Notes: generated from the sequence alone by a model not told the origin. A DNA stretch of 64,000 bases from Cohnella herbarum (GCF_012849095.1 NZ_CP051680.1:1984001-2048000); one strand, 5' to 3'; shown: positions 41,925 to 51,896, counted from the first letter of the stretch. A program made the numbers and translations.

Positions 41925-42210
41925 CTAATCTGAACCGGTGGGATAAATGGTTATATCAACAAACGGCCCGGCCCCACCTGAGCCAATGGGATATTGGCTA
42001 AAGCAGCCTCTTGCCCACACCGCCTGAGCAAGTGGGATAATGGCTACACCAATCTCCTACCCCACACCGCCTGAGCAAGCGGGATAATGGCTACACCAAT
42101 CTCCTACTCCAAACCGCCTGAGCAAGCGGGATAATGGCTATACCAACTCCCACTGCCCCGCAGCACCTGAGCCAACGGGATAATGGCAAAAACCAACTAC
42201 CCGCCTGCCC
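41925..42210. repeat. About five tandem 47-50-bp degenerate repeats
   Basis: The unit is GCCTGAGCAAGCGGGATAAT followed by GGCTACACCAATCTCCTACC and a short A/C-rich end. Middle units differ at few positions, outer units more. Together with the 51-bp repeats they occupy the 780-bp gene-free stretch between recA and cinA. Confidence 0.8.
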
Positions 42211-42224
42211 AGCTCCGAGCGCTA

Positions 42225-43478
42225 TCAGCACCGACCCGTCAAAGACTGCCACAACAGGTACAAAGAGCGTTTAGCCGCCCGCAAACGAATTCCTTCCCGA
42301 TCGCCGGAAAGCTGCAACTGCTCTACCCGAGTTTCGCGGCCGCGTTCGGCTAGGCCAATATAGACGAGACCGACAGGCTTATCTTCCGCAGCCGCTGGCC
42401 CCGCATTGCCCGTAATGGACAACGCGAAGTCGGAATCGGCCGAAGCCCGCATGCCTTCAGCCATCGCCACAGCCGTCTCCGCGCTGATCGCACCGGGAGC
42501 GCCCGGCCCTTCGAGCAACTCTGCCGGAACGCCCAATTGCTTCATTTTCATCCCGTTGCTATAGGTAACGATGCCTCCGAGAAACACGACCGCGCTTCCC
42601 GGTATCGTCGTAATCAGCTCGGATACCATGCCCCCCGTGCAGCTCTCCGCCAGCGTCAATGTCCGTTGCTGCTCCGTCAACGTCCGCACGATCGTCGCTT
42701 CGATAGGCACGTCCTCCTCGGCGAACAAATACGACGATGTTCTGCCGCGAATCTCCGTCAAAGTCCCCGCAAGCTTCCGTGCCGCTTCTTCCGCATCAGC
42801 GGCTTTCGTGGAAACGCGGATCGCAACCTCTCCCTCCTTGGCATAAGGAGCAATCGTCGGATCCTGCTGTTCGCGAATAAGGTCGATCAATAAATCCTCC
42901 AGCCCGGACTCCCCGATTCCGGCAAACTTGAGCATCGCCGAATGAAGCGTCTTAGCCGGTCCTAACTGCTCTTTCAACCAGGCGGATGCATCGTTGTCGA
43001 ACATCGGCTTCATTTCGCGAGGCGGCCCCGGCAATAACAAATAACAGGTCCCATCCACGTTCAGAGCGTTACCGACGGCAAGGCCGGTATCGTTCCGCAA
43101 AGGGGTAGCCCCTTCCACCAGCAGAGCTTGTTTGCGGTTGCTTTCGACGAACGAACCGCCGCGCGCGGAGAACATGCTCACGATCTTGGCCATCGAAGGC
43201 TCGTGCAGTTCGATGCCCCGCCCTAAGTATTCGGCAAGCGCATCCCTCGTCAGATCATCGAGAGTAGGCCCCAATCCGCCCGTAAACACGAGCAAATCCG
43301 CCCTCTCCCTGGCGATATCGATAGCTTGAATCAATCTTTCTTTGTTATCGCCCACGACAGTCTGATAATAAACATCAATGCCCAGTTCTGCCAAACCGCG
43401 CGACAGATACTGGGCGTTAGTGTTTACGATCTGACCAAGGAGCAGTTCCGTGCCGACAGCTATGATTTCTGCTCTCAT
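42225..43478 (-). CDS. cinA: CinA: competence/damage-inducible protein, nicotinamide-nucleotide amidase
   Basis: A 417-residue protein. Residues 1-170 form the MoCF-like domain (EIIAVGTELLLGQIVNTNAQYL, FTGGLGPTLDDLTRDALAEYLG); residues about 255-415 the amidase domain (LTLAESCTGGMVSELITTIPGSA, SITGNAGPAAAEDKPVG). The C-terminal domain converts NMN to nicotinate mononucleotide in NAD salvage. Full length. It precedes recA as in Bacillus, but the usual close spacing is replaced by a repeat-filled gap. Confidence 0.95.
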   Translation of the reverse strand: MRAEIIAVGTELLLGQIVNTNAQYLSRGLAELGIDVYYQTVVGDNKERLIQAIDIARERADLLVFTGGLGPTLDDLTRDALAEYLGRGIELHEPSMAKIVSMFSARGGSFVESNRKQALLVEGATPLRNDTGLAVGNALNVDGTCYLLLPGPPREMKPMFDNDASAWLKEQLGPAKTLHSAMLKFAGIGESGLEDLLIDLIREQQDPTIAPYAKEGEVAIRVSTKAADAEEAARKLAGTLTEIRGRTSSYLFAEEDVPIEATIVRTLTEQQRTLTLAESCTGGMVSELITTIPGSAVVFLGGIVTYSNGMKMKQLGVPAELLEGPGAPGAISAETAVAMAEGMRASADSDFALSITGNAGPAAAEDKPVGLVYIGLAERGRETRVEQLQLSGDREGIRLRAAKRSLYLLWQSLTGRC

Positions 43479-43531
43479 GCTCTTAATCGCACCTCGATAT
43501 GTCCATATGTACTATAGCGACGCAAGACCGC

Positions 43532-44110
43532 TTAGTTAGAAACCGGAATTAAATTTTTGTTTTTCACGAAATAGTCAACGCCCGAGTAGACGGTAATCAA
43601 TACGGCCGCCCAGACAACGACAAGATCGATGCGAAGGTCGATGAAGTTAAACGGAAAATTGTTCAACAGCAGTACGATAATCATCGTGATTTGAACGGCC
43701 GTTTTCCACTTGCCCCATTTACTCGCGGCAAGCACCGCGCCTTCCAACAGAGCGACTTGTCTTAAGCCGGTAACCGCCCATTCGCGACTAATAATTATGA
43801 TCGCTACCCACGCGCCTAGTTTACCCATTTCGACCAACGCAATGAGCACGGCAGCCATGAGAAGCTTGTCCGCAAGCGGATCAAGCAGCTTCCCAAGGTT
43901 CGTTACGATCTTTCTTTTGCGCGCGATATACCCGTCTAACCCGTCCGTGCTTGCCGCGATAATAAAGAGCAGCAGCGCAAACACTTGATTATAGGAAATG
44001 GAATATTCACCGATTGTAAGCGAACCAAGATCCACTCGGACCAATAGGAAAATCGTCACGATCGGCACTAGAAAGATTCTAACAAGCGTGATCCGATTGG
44101 CGAGGTTCAC
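43532..44110 (-). CDS. pgsA: CDP-diacylglycerol--glycerol-3-phosphate 3-phosphatidyltransferase
   Basis: A 192-residue membrane enzyme with the CDP-alcohol phosphotransferase motif D-G-x2-D-G-x2-A-R-x8-G-x3-D-x3-D, seen as DGLDGYIARKRKIVTNLGKL then LDPLADK. It makes phosphatidylglycerophosphate for anionic phospholipids. Several hydrophobic spans. Its start overlaps the rimO stop by four bases (ATGA). Confidence 0.95.
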   Translation of the reverse strand: MNLANRITLVRIFLVPIVTIFLLVRVDLGSLTIGEYSISYNQVFALLLFIIAASTDGLDGYIARKRKIVTNLGKLLDPLADKLLMAAVLIALVEMGKLGAWVAIIIISREWAVTGLRQVALLEGAVLAASKWGKWKTAVQITMIIVLLLNNFPFNFIDLRIDLVVVWAAVLITVYSGVDYFVKNKNLIPVSN

Positions 44111-45435
44111 GCGATTCCCTCCCCTGACAAATCATACTCGTAAGCATGAGTAATTCTAACTTTGCTCATTTGGCCGATTTGCACCGGACAATTCGAAATA
44201 TACACTTCTCCGTCCACCTCTGGGGCATCATATTGACTGCGGCCAATGTATACGTCGCTGCGGCCGTCATAACGTTCGACCAGCACTTCGATCGTACGCC
44301 CGACGTATTTCGCGGCATTATCTTTCGCCACTTCGCGCTGTATCTCCATCAACGTGTTCTGACGGAACTGCTTCACTTCATCCGACAGTTGGTTCGGCAA
44401 GCGATTCGCCGGAGTATCTTCCTCTTGCGAATACGCGAACACGCCTAAGCGGTCGAACTTCATCTCGCGAACGAACTCGCACAATCTCTCGAAATCTTCT
44501 TCCGTCTCTCCCGGGAAACCGACGATCATCGATGTGCGAAGCGCCACTTCGGGAATACGCGACCGGATTTTGCCTACAAGCTCGCGAACGTCGCGTTGAC
44601 GCCCGGGACGGCGCATTCTCTTTAAGATAGAATCCTCGCTATGTTGCAAAGGCATATCGATATAGTTGCAAATCTTAGGATTGGTCGCGATCGCCTCGAT
44701 CAGCTCGTCCGTGAAGAACCCCGGATAAGCATAGTGCAGGCGCACCCATTCGATTCCAGGCACTTCGCTTACGCGGTTCAGCAATTCCGGAAGCTTGAAT
44801 CCATCATATAAATCGGTTCCGTAATTCGTAGAATCCTGCGCGATCAAGCTGACTTCCTTAACGCCTTGATCGGCCAGCAATTTCACCTCGGCCAGAATCG
44901 ACTCTACCGAACGGCTGCGGAATTTTCCCCGCATGATCGGAATACTGCAGAACGTACAGGCATTGTCGCATCCTTCCGCGATTTTCACGTAGGCCGTATG
45001 ACGAGGAGTCGTAAGCAACCGTGGCAGATTCTCTTCATAATTAAATACGGGGTTCCCTACATAGACCGGTTTGCGTCCGCGTAGCGCCTCGTCGATAATA
45101 TCGTTGATTCGATGAAAATCTCCCGTGCCGACGATCCCGTCGATCTCCGGCATCTCGTCCATCAATTCTTTTTTATACCGTTGGGTCAAGCAACCGGATA
45201 CGATTAACGCCTTTAAACGCGCGGTATCCTTAAGCTCTGCCAAATTCAAGATCGTGTTAACCGATTCTTCCTTCGCCGCATCGATAAAACCGCATGTGTT
45301 CACGATGATTACAGTCGCGTCCTCCGGCTTCTCGACCAAGGAAAACCCTCTTTGATGAATAAGCCCCGACATAATCTCGGAATCGACTAAATTTTTCTCG
45401 CAGCCAAGCGTGACGACGCTGACTCTCTCTATCAT
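44107..45435 (-). CDS. rimO: Ribosomal protein S12 methylthiotransferase
   Basis: A 442-residue radical-SAM methylthiotransferase: TLGCEKNLVDSEIMSG and NTCGFIDAAKEES hold the N-terminal cluster Cys, SGCLTQRY the third, CDNACTFC the SAM cluster, and a TRAM domain ends it. The motif choice separates it from miaB at 29193. It beta-methylthiolates an Asp of ribosomal protein S12. It overlaps pgsA by four bases, so both are translated from one mRNA. Confidence 0.95.
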   Translation of the reverse strand: MIERVSVVTLGCEKNLVDSEIMSGLIHQRGFSLVEKPEDATVIIVNTCGFIDAAKEESVNTILNLAELKDTARLKALIVSGCLTQRYKKELMDEMPEIDGIVGTGDFHRINDIIDEALRGRKPVYVGNPVFNYEENLPRLLTTPRHTAYVKIAEGCDNACTFCSIPIMRGKFRSRSVESILAEVKLLADQGVKEVSLIAQDSTNYGTDLYDGFKLPELLNRVSEVPGIEWVRLHYAYPGFFTDELIEAIATNPKICNYIDMPLQHSEDSILKRMRRPGRQRDVRELVGKIRSRIPEVALRTSMIVGFPGETEEDFERLCEFVREMKFDRLGVFAYSQEEDTPANRLPNQLSDEVKQFRQNTLMEIQREVAKDNAAKYVGRTIEVLVERYDGRSDVYIGRSQYDAPEVDGEVYISNCPVQIGQMSKVRITHAYEYDLSGEGIA

Positions 45436-45531
45436 GGATGTCTTCCCCCAAACGTTCGTCCGTAGTTATCCACAACAGTATAAACGAACCCCCTATACGT
45501 GTCAAAACCGATCGTTCTAAGGTTCCGATCT

Positions 45532-46023
45532 TTAGCGATAGTTGATAAATTGAAGTTCAAGCGGCAACCCCGCTCCCTTTAAGAGCGTCATGACGGCCTG
45601 CAGATCGTCTTTGCTCTTGCCCGTAATCCGTAACTGATCCCCCTGAATTTGGCTTTTTACTTTCAACTTGGAATCGCGGATCAGAATGTTCATTTTCTTC
45701 GCTTGCTCCTGGTCGACCCCCTGCTTCAACTTGATTTCTTGACGAACCGTGCCGCCAGAGGCCGGCTCGATCTTCCCGTAATCCAAATTCAAAATCGGAA
45801 CTCCCCGTTTAATGAGCTTCGATTGCAAAATATCGACGACGCTCTTCAGTTTGAAGTCGCTGTCCGACGCGACGACAAGCTGCTCGCCTTCCAGCGAGAT
45901 GTTGCTTTTACTGCCTTTGAAGTCGAATCGCGTTTCAATCTCCTTCATCGCTTGCTGAACCGCGTTATTCACTTCCTGCATGTCCACTTTCGATACGACG
46001 TCAAACGAATATTCCGATGCCAC
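45532..46023 (-). CDS. yajQ: YajQ-family nucleotide-binding protein
   Basis: A 163-residue protein: EYSFDVVSKVDMQEVNNAVQQ at the start, TRFDFKGSKSNISLEG, KQGVDQEQAKKMNILIRDSK and LKVKSQIQGDQLRITGKSKDD. Homologues bind GTP/ATP or cyclic di-GMP and double-stranded nucleic acid. The GTG at 46023 is preferred by family length and an AGGAAGAGG ahead of it; the frame is open for ten more codons. Monocistronic, behind a terminator. Confidence 0.9.
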   Translation of the reverse strand: MASEYSFDVVSKVDMQEVNNAVQQAMKEIETRFDFKGSKSNISLEGEQLVVASDSDFKLKSVVDILQSKLIKRGVPILNLDYGKIEPASGGTVRQEIKLKQGVDQEQAKKMNILIRDSKLKVKSQIQGDQLRITGKSKDDLQAVMTLLKGAGLPLELQFINYR

Positions 46024-46100
46024 AACGATCCTCTTCCTTTCATCTATACCCATTTATGTTCATATTATAGCACGAGAGCACGGTAGGATTAAAACAAAAA

Positions 46101-46116
46101 GCCCTCGGATGAGGGC
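46101..46116 (-). terminator. Terminator between rodZ and yajQ
   Basis: GCCCTC-ATCC-GAGGGC with TTTTTG following on the minus strand. Confidence 0.75.
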
Positions 46117-46157
46117 CGAAAAGTCATTCCCGATCACAATTGTTGCTTAGCATCTGC

Positions 46158-47012
46158 TTACTGCCCCTGAACAGGATCGGACACGGGGGTAAATAAATAT
46201 TTCGTAGAGCCCGCAGCATTGCCGTCGTCGAAAGTCACATCATCTACGTAGAACGCAACGAAATCGGTTCGACCAATGTTTACGTATAGCGGAGTCGTCA
46301 AATCGAAAGATATGGGCTTATGTTCCGTTACGCTCTTCGAAAACAACTTCTTGCCACTTCGGTTGTTCTCTCGAACTTCAATCCAAACGTCACCTGTAAT
46401 ATCAAGCTTAAGCTGCTTTCCGGTACCCGGCGAAACTTCGTAATAGTTTGTGCTTCCCCGCTTTTCCTTGAACGTCAGCGTAACCGCGCTAGCCGGAGGA
46501 GTCGGCGTAACAGTTTCAGACGGCGGAATCGAAGGCGTAATGCTAGCGGAAGAGCTAGGCGGCGAAGTTTCCGTAGAGATCGGAGGATTGGAATTGAGCT
46601 CCTGCGTATCCGGTTCCTTGTTGTTGGTCCAGTAAATATAAATAACGGCAACGATCAGGATGGGGAATGCCCACATCAGAAGCGAAACGGCTACTTTGCC
46701 CCAGCGATCATTGTGCTGAACGCTTCTTCTGCTCGCTTTAATCCGCGGCTCGACGGTGACCGTTTCCGTAGCGGGCGCCTGAGGCAATTCTTTATGGTAC
46801 AGTCTCAGCACTTCTTCGGCATCCAAGCCTACGGTTTCAGCATAGGTTTTCACGAACGCCCGTACGTAAAACGATCCAGGCAATACTTTATAATCGCCGG
46901 TCTCGATCGCGTCCAAATATCTTTTGCGAATTTTCGTATATTCTTGGATGTCATCAAGCGTATATCCCCGCTGCTCCCGCGCTTTGCGAAGCAGGGCGCC
47001 CAAATCGGACAT
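46158..47012 (-). CDS. rodZ: RodZ/YmfM-family cytoskeletal protein
   Basis: A 284-residue protein: residues 1-75 are the helix-turn-helix (DLGALLRKAREQRGYTLDDI, SFYVRAFVKTYAETVGLDAE), one membrane span near 105-125 (VSLLMWAFPILIVAVIYIYW), a Ser/Pro/Thr-rich linker and a C-terminal beta domain of the DUF4115 type (WIEVRENNRSGKKLFSKSVT). RodZ links MreB filaments to the cell-wall machinery. ATG at 47012 with GGAGGTG 8 bases upstream. Order ymfK-rodZ as in Bacillus. Confidence 0.92.
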   Translation of the reverse strand: MSDLGALLRKAREQRGYTLDDIQEYTKIRKRYLDAIETGDYKVLPGSFYVRAFVKTYAETVGLDAEEVLRLYHKELPQAPATETVTVEPRIKASRRSVQHNDRWGKVAVSLLMWAFPILIVAVIYIYWTNNKEPDTQELNSNPPISTETSPPSSSASITPSIPPSETVTPTPPASAVTLTFKEKRGSTNYYEVSPGTGKQLKLDITGDVWIEVRENNRSGKKLFSKSVTEHKPISFDLTTPLYVNIGRTDFVAFYVDDVTFDDGNAAGSTKYLFTPVSDPVQGQ

Positions 47013-47053
47013 GCCTTTCACCTCCTCGTGTTCATGGTGTTGGCGGTATGTAG

Positions 47054-47824
47054 TTAAAATTCTTCGGTATAACCTGCCGTCGTGAAGCTTTCATAAGAAA
47101 TTTCTTCGTCTGGCGTATTGCGCAATTCAACGATACAGTCGAAAACATCATAATCGAATTGAGATTCCCGCACGAAAATATCCGGATGTTCGATCACTTT
47201 GGTAGATGGCATGGCCATAATTTCTTGAAGCAAGGCGTAATGTTTCTCGTTCGAACGGATCGTGCTGACGATCCCGTCGATGATGAAGACGTTATTCGGA
47301 TTCATTTCTTCTTCCGACAATTGGCTTCTTACGGTCTGGCGAAGCAGCGTGGAAGATACGAAAGCCCAGCGTTTATTCGAACACACGCTTCCGGCAATTA
47401 TGGATTCCGTTTTTCCTACTCTCGGCATACCGCGAAGTCCGATCGTTTGGTTCCCGTCTCGCTTGAACAGTTCGCCGAGAAAATCGACCAGAAGACCTAG
47501 CTCGTCCCTGGTAAACCGGAATGTTTTCCGATCGTCGGAATCCCGCTCGATATAACGTCCGTGCCGCACTGCCAAGATATCCGTCAGTCGCGGCGGACGA
47601 AGCGTATTCACCGTGATATTCTCGACCTTCCGGAGCATTTTGCCAAGCAACTCGATTTTCTCTTCGTCGTCGGTTTGCAGCAGCATTCCCCGGGTTCTAT
47701 CTTCCACTCCGTTGATCGTTAGAATGTTAACTTCCAGCATCCCAAGCAATGAAGCGATATCGCCTAACAATCCGGGGCGATTTTTGTGGATCTTATACTC
47801 CATGTACCATTGTTTGGGTTCCAT
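47054..47824 (-). CDS. ymfK: YmfK/DUF3388 family protein
   Basis: A 256-residue protein: an ACT-like N-terminal domain (HKNRPGLLGDIASLLGMLEVN) and a C-terminal part with GLRGMPRVGKTESI, a P-loop-like motif, and NVFIIDGIVSTIRSNEKHYA. The function is unknown in Bacillus. The ATG at 47824 follows GAGGTGC. Cotranscription with rodZ is likely (40 bases between). Confidence 0.9.
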   Translation of the reverse strand: MEPKQWYMEYKIHKNRPGLLGDIASLLGMLEVNILTINGVEDRTRGMLLQTDDEEKIELLGKMLRKVENITVNTLRPPRLTDILAVRHGRYIERDSDDRKTFRFTRDELGLLVDFLGELFKRDGNQTIGLRGMPRVGKTESIIAGSVCSNKRWAFVSSTLLRQTVRSQLSEEEMNPNNVFIIDGIVSTIRSNEKHYALLQEIMAMPSTKVIEHPDIFVRESQFDYDVFDCIVELRNTPDEEISYESFTTAGYTEEF

Positions 47825-48033
47825 CTTGCACCTCATTCAAATTACGGAAAATAATTAGGATTAATAAATGCCATGGGGTTAAGACATTTTTTCCGGCACT
47901 TTCTTTTATTCTACAACGCTCATCATTATCCTGCAAAATAAAACCGATTATTACTCCAAAAGTCCTATTATTTATTCGCGATGATGTGCAGAAAGCCTCC
48001 AACCGGAGGCTCTCCCTTGCTATTTTTCTCTCA

Positions 48034-48288
48034 TTAAGTGTTGCTATCCGCCAATTTGACCATCAAACGCGCCATTGTCTTACGGTCGGCTTCATCTCCG
48101 ACATCCCACAGTTCCTTGAGGACACGTTCCTCATTGTTCTTAGGATCGACTTTCTGATCCAGAAATGACCCGATCTCATACGCGAGCTTGGAAATAGCAT
48201 CTTCGTCGATACCGAGCTTCTTAGCCGCTTCCACGCGATCTCCCAAAAACTTCTTCCAATTATCGAAATTGCTGAGTACGGACGACAT
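48034..48288 (-). CDS. ymfJ: YmfJ/DUF3243 protein
   Basis: An 84-residue acidic helical protein (NFDNWKKFLGDRVEAAKKLG, FLDQKVDPKNNEERVLKELW) matching DUF3243. Function unknown. ATG at 48288 with AGGAGG upstream. It stands between ymfI and ymfK as in B. subtilis. Confidence 0.9.
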   Translation of the reverse strand: MSSVLSNFDNWKKFLGDRVEAAKKLGIDEDAISKLAYEIGSFLDQKVDPKNNEERVLKELWDVGDEADRKTMARLMVKLADSNT

Positions 48289-48379
48289 TAAGCAACCTCC
48301 TAAATATCATTGGGATTAAAGACTCAATGCTAATATGTCCGTCTAAGCCGTTAAGTATGCGAATCCGTTAGTGAAAATC

Positions 48380-49114
48380 CTACATCTGCCAGCCGCCGTT
48401 CAATCCGATCGTTTGACCCGTAATATAGCCGGCTTCCTCGGAGACGAGGAAGCTGACGAGCCACGCAACTTCTTCCGGATGACCAAGCCGTCCCAGCGGA
48501 ATGTCATGGCATAACTGCTCTCGATCCGCCGCATCGAGAGCGGACAGCATATCCGTGGCCACCGCTCCGGGGCAAACGGCGTTAACCGTAATTCCCGAAG
48601 AAGCCATTTCCTTGGCTACGGACTTCGTGAATGCGTTAAGACCGCCTTTCGAAGCGGAGTAGGCAGCCTCTCCGGCGGCCCCGACAACTCCCCAGATGCT
48701 GGACAGGTGCACGAAACGTCCCCACCTCTTCCATCTCATCGCAGGTCCGAACCATTGGGTCAAGTAATAAGCGCCCTTCAGATTCACGTTCATCAAGTCA
48801 TCCCACAACTGCTCGTCCGTATCTTCGAGCAAGCCGTAGTGAGCCATTCCCGCGCAATGCACGACAATGTCCGGCGACCACTGAAGCCGATCCATCCGAG
48901 CTTTCAGCTCCCAGGCGGAGGCTTTCGACCGAAGATCGGCCTGCAAAGCGATTGCCTGCACGCCGAAGCTCCTGCAGTCGCTCGCCACACCTTCCGCCGC
49001 ATCTTCCGCCGCATAATACTGGAGGGCGACATCGGCGCCATCCGATGCCAGCTGACGGGCAACCGCGGCACCGATGCCGCGGGATGCGCCCGTCACTAAC
49101 GCTACGCGCTTCAA
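48380..49114 (-). CDS. ymfI: Short-chain dehydrogenase/reductase YmfI
   Basis: A 244-residue SDR: VTGASRGIGAAVARQLA (NADP-binding), NAG-equivalent VVHCAGMAH, catalytic Ser in SSIWGVVG and the YSASKGG Tyr/Lys. It resembles FabG-type 3-oxoacyl reductases; the physiological substrate is unknown. Its start overlaps the ymfH stop by four bases. Confidence 0.92.
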   Translation of the reverse strand: MKRVALVTGASRGIGAAVARQLASDGADVALQYYAAEDAAEGVASDCRSFGVQAIALQADLRSKASAWELKARMDRLQWSPDIVVHCAGMAHYGLLEDTDEQLWDDLMNVNLKGAYYLTQWFGPAMRWKRWGRFVHLSSIWGVVGAAGEAAYSASKGGLNAFTKSVAKEMASSGITVNAVCPGAVATDMLSALDAADREQLCHDIPLGRLGHPEEVAWLVSFLVSEEAGYITGQTIGLNGGWQM

Positions 49115-50391
49115 GCCGTCCCGCTCCGCACGACCGATACGGCCCGATGGTCCGGTTGAGCGTGTTCCTTGATCCGCTCGTTGATCTCGTCCACGGTTAA
49201 ACTTTCGTAAATTTCCACCAAGTTAAACAAATCTCCGCCTTTATGACGGTAACGAGTAAACTCGCTTGCGATCGATTCCGGACTGTTCAGCATCCTCAGA
49301 TAAGCCCCGATTTTCTTCCGGCGCGTCCGCTCGAAGATTTCCGCCGGAATTCCGTTTTTCGCGGCTTCGTACAGTGCTTGGCTTACCCTTTCGACCAGTT
49401 CGTCCGGGTCTCTCGTTTCGCCGCCGATGATCGAGAAAGAATAACCGGGACCCGTATTATATTCATGGCCGAAACCGTCCGAGATCAGATTGTCGTCGTA
49501 CAGTTGCTGATATAGCGCCGAACTGGAGCCAAGCAACGCTTCCAACATCAACTTGCTGGCGAGCTCGCGCCGGACGGCATCTTGCTCGTCGCCCGGATGT
49601 TCCTTAAACCCGAACAAACATTTCGGCAAGGATACGGGGAGCTGTAGCTCCCTCTTCTTTTCCTTAACCTGACCGGGCTCATCTTCAAACAAGCGCTTGA
49701 TTTCACCGCCCGGGGCGAAAGTTTTGTTCGCTTGATCCCGTTTGATGCGATCCATCGTTTCCTGCGGATCTACGCCACCCACGACGAAAAAGGTCATGTT
49801 GGTCGGATGGTAGAACGTATTGTAGCAGTCGTAGAGCATTTCCTTCGTGATGGAACGAACGGATTCCGCCGTACCCGCGATATCGATGTGCACCGGATGA
49901 TTCCGGTACATCGCCTCGATGAGTCCGAAATAGACGCGCCAGTCGGGATTATCTCTGTACATATCGATTTCCTGAACGATAATCCCTTTTTCCTTCTCCA
50001 CGTTCTCGTCCGTAAAATACGGATTTTGCACGAAATGAAGCAACGTATCCAGGTTCGCTTCTACCTCGCCGGTCGCCGTGAACAGATACACCGTTCTGTC
50101 GAAGCTCGTGTAAGCATTCGCCGAAGCGCCCTGGGAAGCGAATTTGGAGAAAATATCCCCTTCCGGTTCCTCGAACATCTTATGCTCGAGAAAATGCGCG
50201 ATCCCGTCCGGCACTTTGATCGTTTCTCCTCCGGGAGGCGTGAAATGATTATCGATGGAACCGTAACGCGTCGTGAACGTCGCATACGTTTTCGTAAATC
50301 CCGGCTTCGGGAGGATGAATACCTCCAAGCCGTTATCCAGCTTCTCGTACCATAACGCTTCCTGTAGCTGCGGATATGCTTTAGCCGTCAT
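49111..50391 (-). CDS. ymfH: Zinc-dependent M16-family peptidase YmfH
   Basis: A 426-residue pitrilysin-type protease. The inverted zinc motif H-x2-E-H is present as HFLEHKMFE near residue 67, with the distal Glu in ANLDTLLHFVQNPYF...EKGIIVQEI. The structural second half (SVVRSG at the end) is complete. It probably works as a heterodimer with the YmfF-like subunit, whose motif is lost. Confidence 0.93.
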   Translation of the reverse strand: MTAKAYPQLQEALWYEKLDNGLEVFILPKPGFTKTYATFTTRYGSIDNHFTPPGGETIKVPDGIAHFLEHKMFEEPEGDIFSKFASQGASANAYTSFDRTVYLFTATGEVEANLDTLLHFVQNPYFTDENVEKEKGIIVQEIDMYRDNPDWRVYFGLIEAMYRNHPVHIDIAGTAESVRSITKEMLYDCYNTFYHPTNMTFFVVGGVDPQETMDRIKRDQANKTFAPGGEIKRLFEDEPGQVKEKKRELQLPVSLPKCLFGFKEHPGDEQDAVRRELASKLMLEALLGSSSALYQQLYDDNLISDGFGHEYNTGPGYSFSIIGGETRDPDELVERVSQALYEAAKNGIPAEIFERTRRKKIGAYLRMLNSPESIASEFTRYRHKGGDLFNLVEIYESLTVDEINERIKEHAQPDHRAVSVVRSGTA

Positions 50392-50393
50392 GC

Positions 50394-51674
50394 TCAGCCC
50401 TCCTCTTTCCGATCGCGCAAGAAGTAGATCGTATCCAATGCAACGTTCTGGGCGACGGCCGTTACCATCTCCGGCGTTACCGCTTGGATTTCGGCGATAA
50501 AGCTCTCCCCGGTTCGTTCTACGCCGGACAATACGTTGCTGAAGTCGAACGCGATACGCTCGAACGCCGAATCCTGCAATTCCCTTAGCTGCCCGACGAT
50601 CATCGCCTGCGTCCTGCGCAAGTCCTCCAAGGCGAAATCTCCGGCTTTCATCGCCTCAATCTGCTCTCGAATGATCTTTACGGCCCGCTCGTAATTCGCG
50701 ACTTCTACGCCCGATTGCAAAGTAAGAATACCTTTATGGCCATCCAAGCGAGACGATGCGTAATAAGCCAAACTCGCCTTCTCGCGAACGTTTACGAACA
50801 GCTTGGAATGCGGAAAACCTCCCAGCAGCCCGTTGTATACGAGCAAGGAAGCATAATCCTTGCTCCCATATGTCGCGCCGACTCGCAACCCCATGTTCAG
50901 CTTGCCTTGACCGACATCGAGCTTCTCGACGATCGTCTGAACTTCCGCTCGGGCCGATCTTAGCATTGGCTTCGAATAGTTGGACGGCTGCCCCTCCGGA
51001 AGGCTGAACGACTTCTCGACCAACGCTTGCACGTCGGCAAGCGTCGTATCGCCGGAGACGTACAAGTCGAAGGATGCCTCCTGCAACCATTGCCGGTAGG
51101 CTTGGTACAGCGTTTCGGCATTGATATCCGCCAACTGTTCTTTGCGGCCGAGCGCGAGCAACTTGAACGGCTCATCTTTGCACATCTCTTCCACGCATCG
51201 CTCGGCGGCGTAACGAATCTTATCGTTAATGATCGCTTCGATTCTTTTGCTGACCGTCGATTTCTCCGCTTCCACGAATTTGCTGCGGAAAACTCCGCCG
51301 TCCAAAGCCGGAGCGGTCAATACCTCTCCTAGGAAAGACAAAGCTTCCCCGAGTAACGACTCCGTAGACGACACGAAGCGGTCATTGATAATATCCAACC
51401 TGAATTGAACGATCTGATGATCGCCCCGCTTATACAAATCAAAACCGAATCCCGCGCCGTATAGATCATCCAACCGTTCGCGGAAAGCTATCGTCTCGGG
51501 ATAGGATTTCGTGCCTCTTCTGAGAACGAACGGAGTTAAGGCAACCGGCGTCACTCTATCCTCGGACAACGGGACTCCCGCGAACAAAGATATGGCGAAG
51601 GTTTTGAACCGTTTCGTCGGCAGCACGTGCAGCCGCAGCCGCCCCCATACGCCTCTCTGGAACTGTTCCGACAT
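50394..51674 (-). CDS. ymfF: M16-family peptidase-like protein YmfF (non-catalytic partner)
   Basis: A 426-residue M16-fold protein without the H-x2-E-H zinc motif in the usual place (LFAGVPLSEDRVTPVALTPF). The Arg/Tyr half-site region near LAYYASSRLDGHKGILTLQSG is kept. Such proteins pair with the catalytic partner (YmfH, two bases downstream). ATG at 51674 with AAGGAGT upstream; the longer frame to 51800 has no binding site. Confidence 0.92.
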   Translation of the reverse strand: MSEQFQRGVWGRLRLHVLPTKRFKTFAISLFAGVPLSEDRVTPVALTPFVLRRGTKSYPETIAFRERLDDLYGAGFGFDLYKRGDHQIVQFRLDIINDRFVSSTESLLGEALSFLGEVLTAPALDGGVFRSKFVEAEKSTVSKRIEAIINDKIRYAAERCVEEMCKDEPFKLLALGRKEQLADINAETLYQAYRQWLQEASFDLYVSGDTTLADVQALVEKSFSLPEGQPSNYSKPMLRSARAEVQTIVEKLDVGQGKLNMGLRVGATYGSKDYASLLVYNGLLGGFPHSKLFVNVREKASLAYYASSRLDGHKGILTLQSGVEVANYERAVKIIREQIEAMKAGDFALEDLRRTQAMIVGQLRELQDSAFERIAFDFSNVLSGVERTGESFIAEIQAVTPEMVTAVAQNVALDTIYFLRDRKEEG

Positions 51675-51896
51675 CTTCTCAGACTCCTTTAAGTAAAATC
51701 GCTTGTTCAAGCGTCCATCGTGACATTTCAGCCCCATTCTAACCGATTGGACGAACAGGAAGCAAATGTTGGAAACGCGGCTAGTCCATAAACAACACAA
51801 CCAACCGCAACGCCTTAGGCGCGCAAGTTGGTTGCAAGGGCAATCGTGAAGATCAAACGCGATAATTATCTGCGCTACCGTGTTTCCGAGAAGCGA

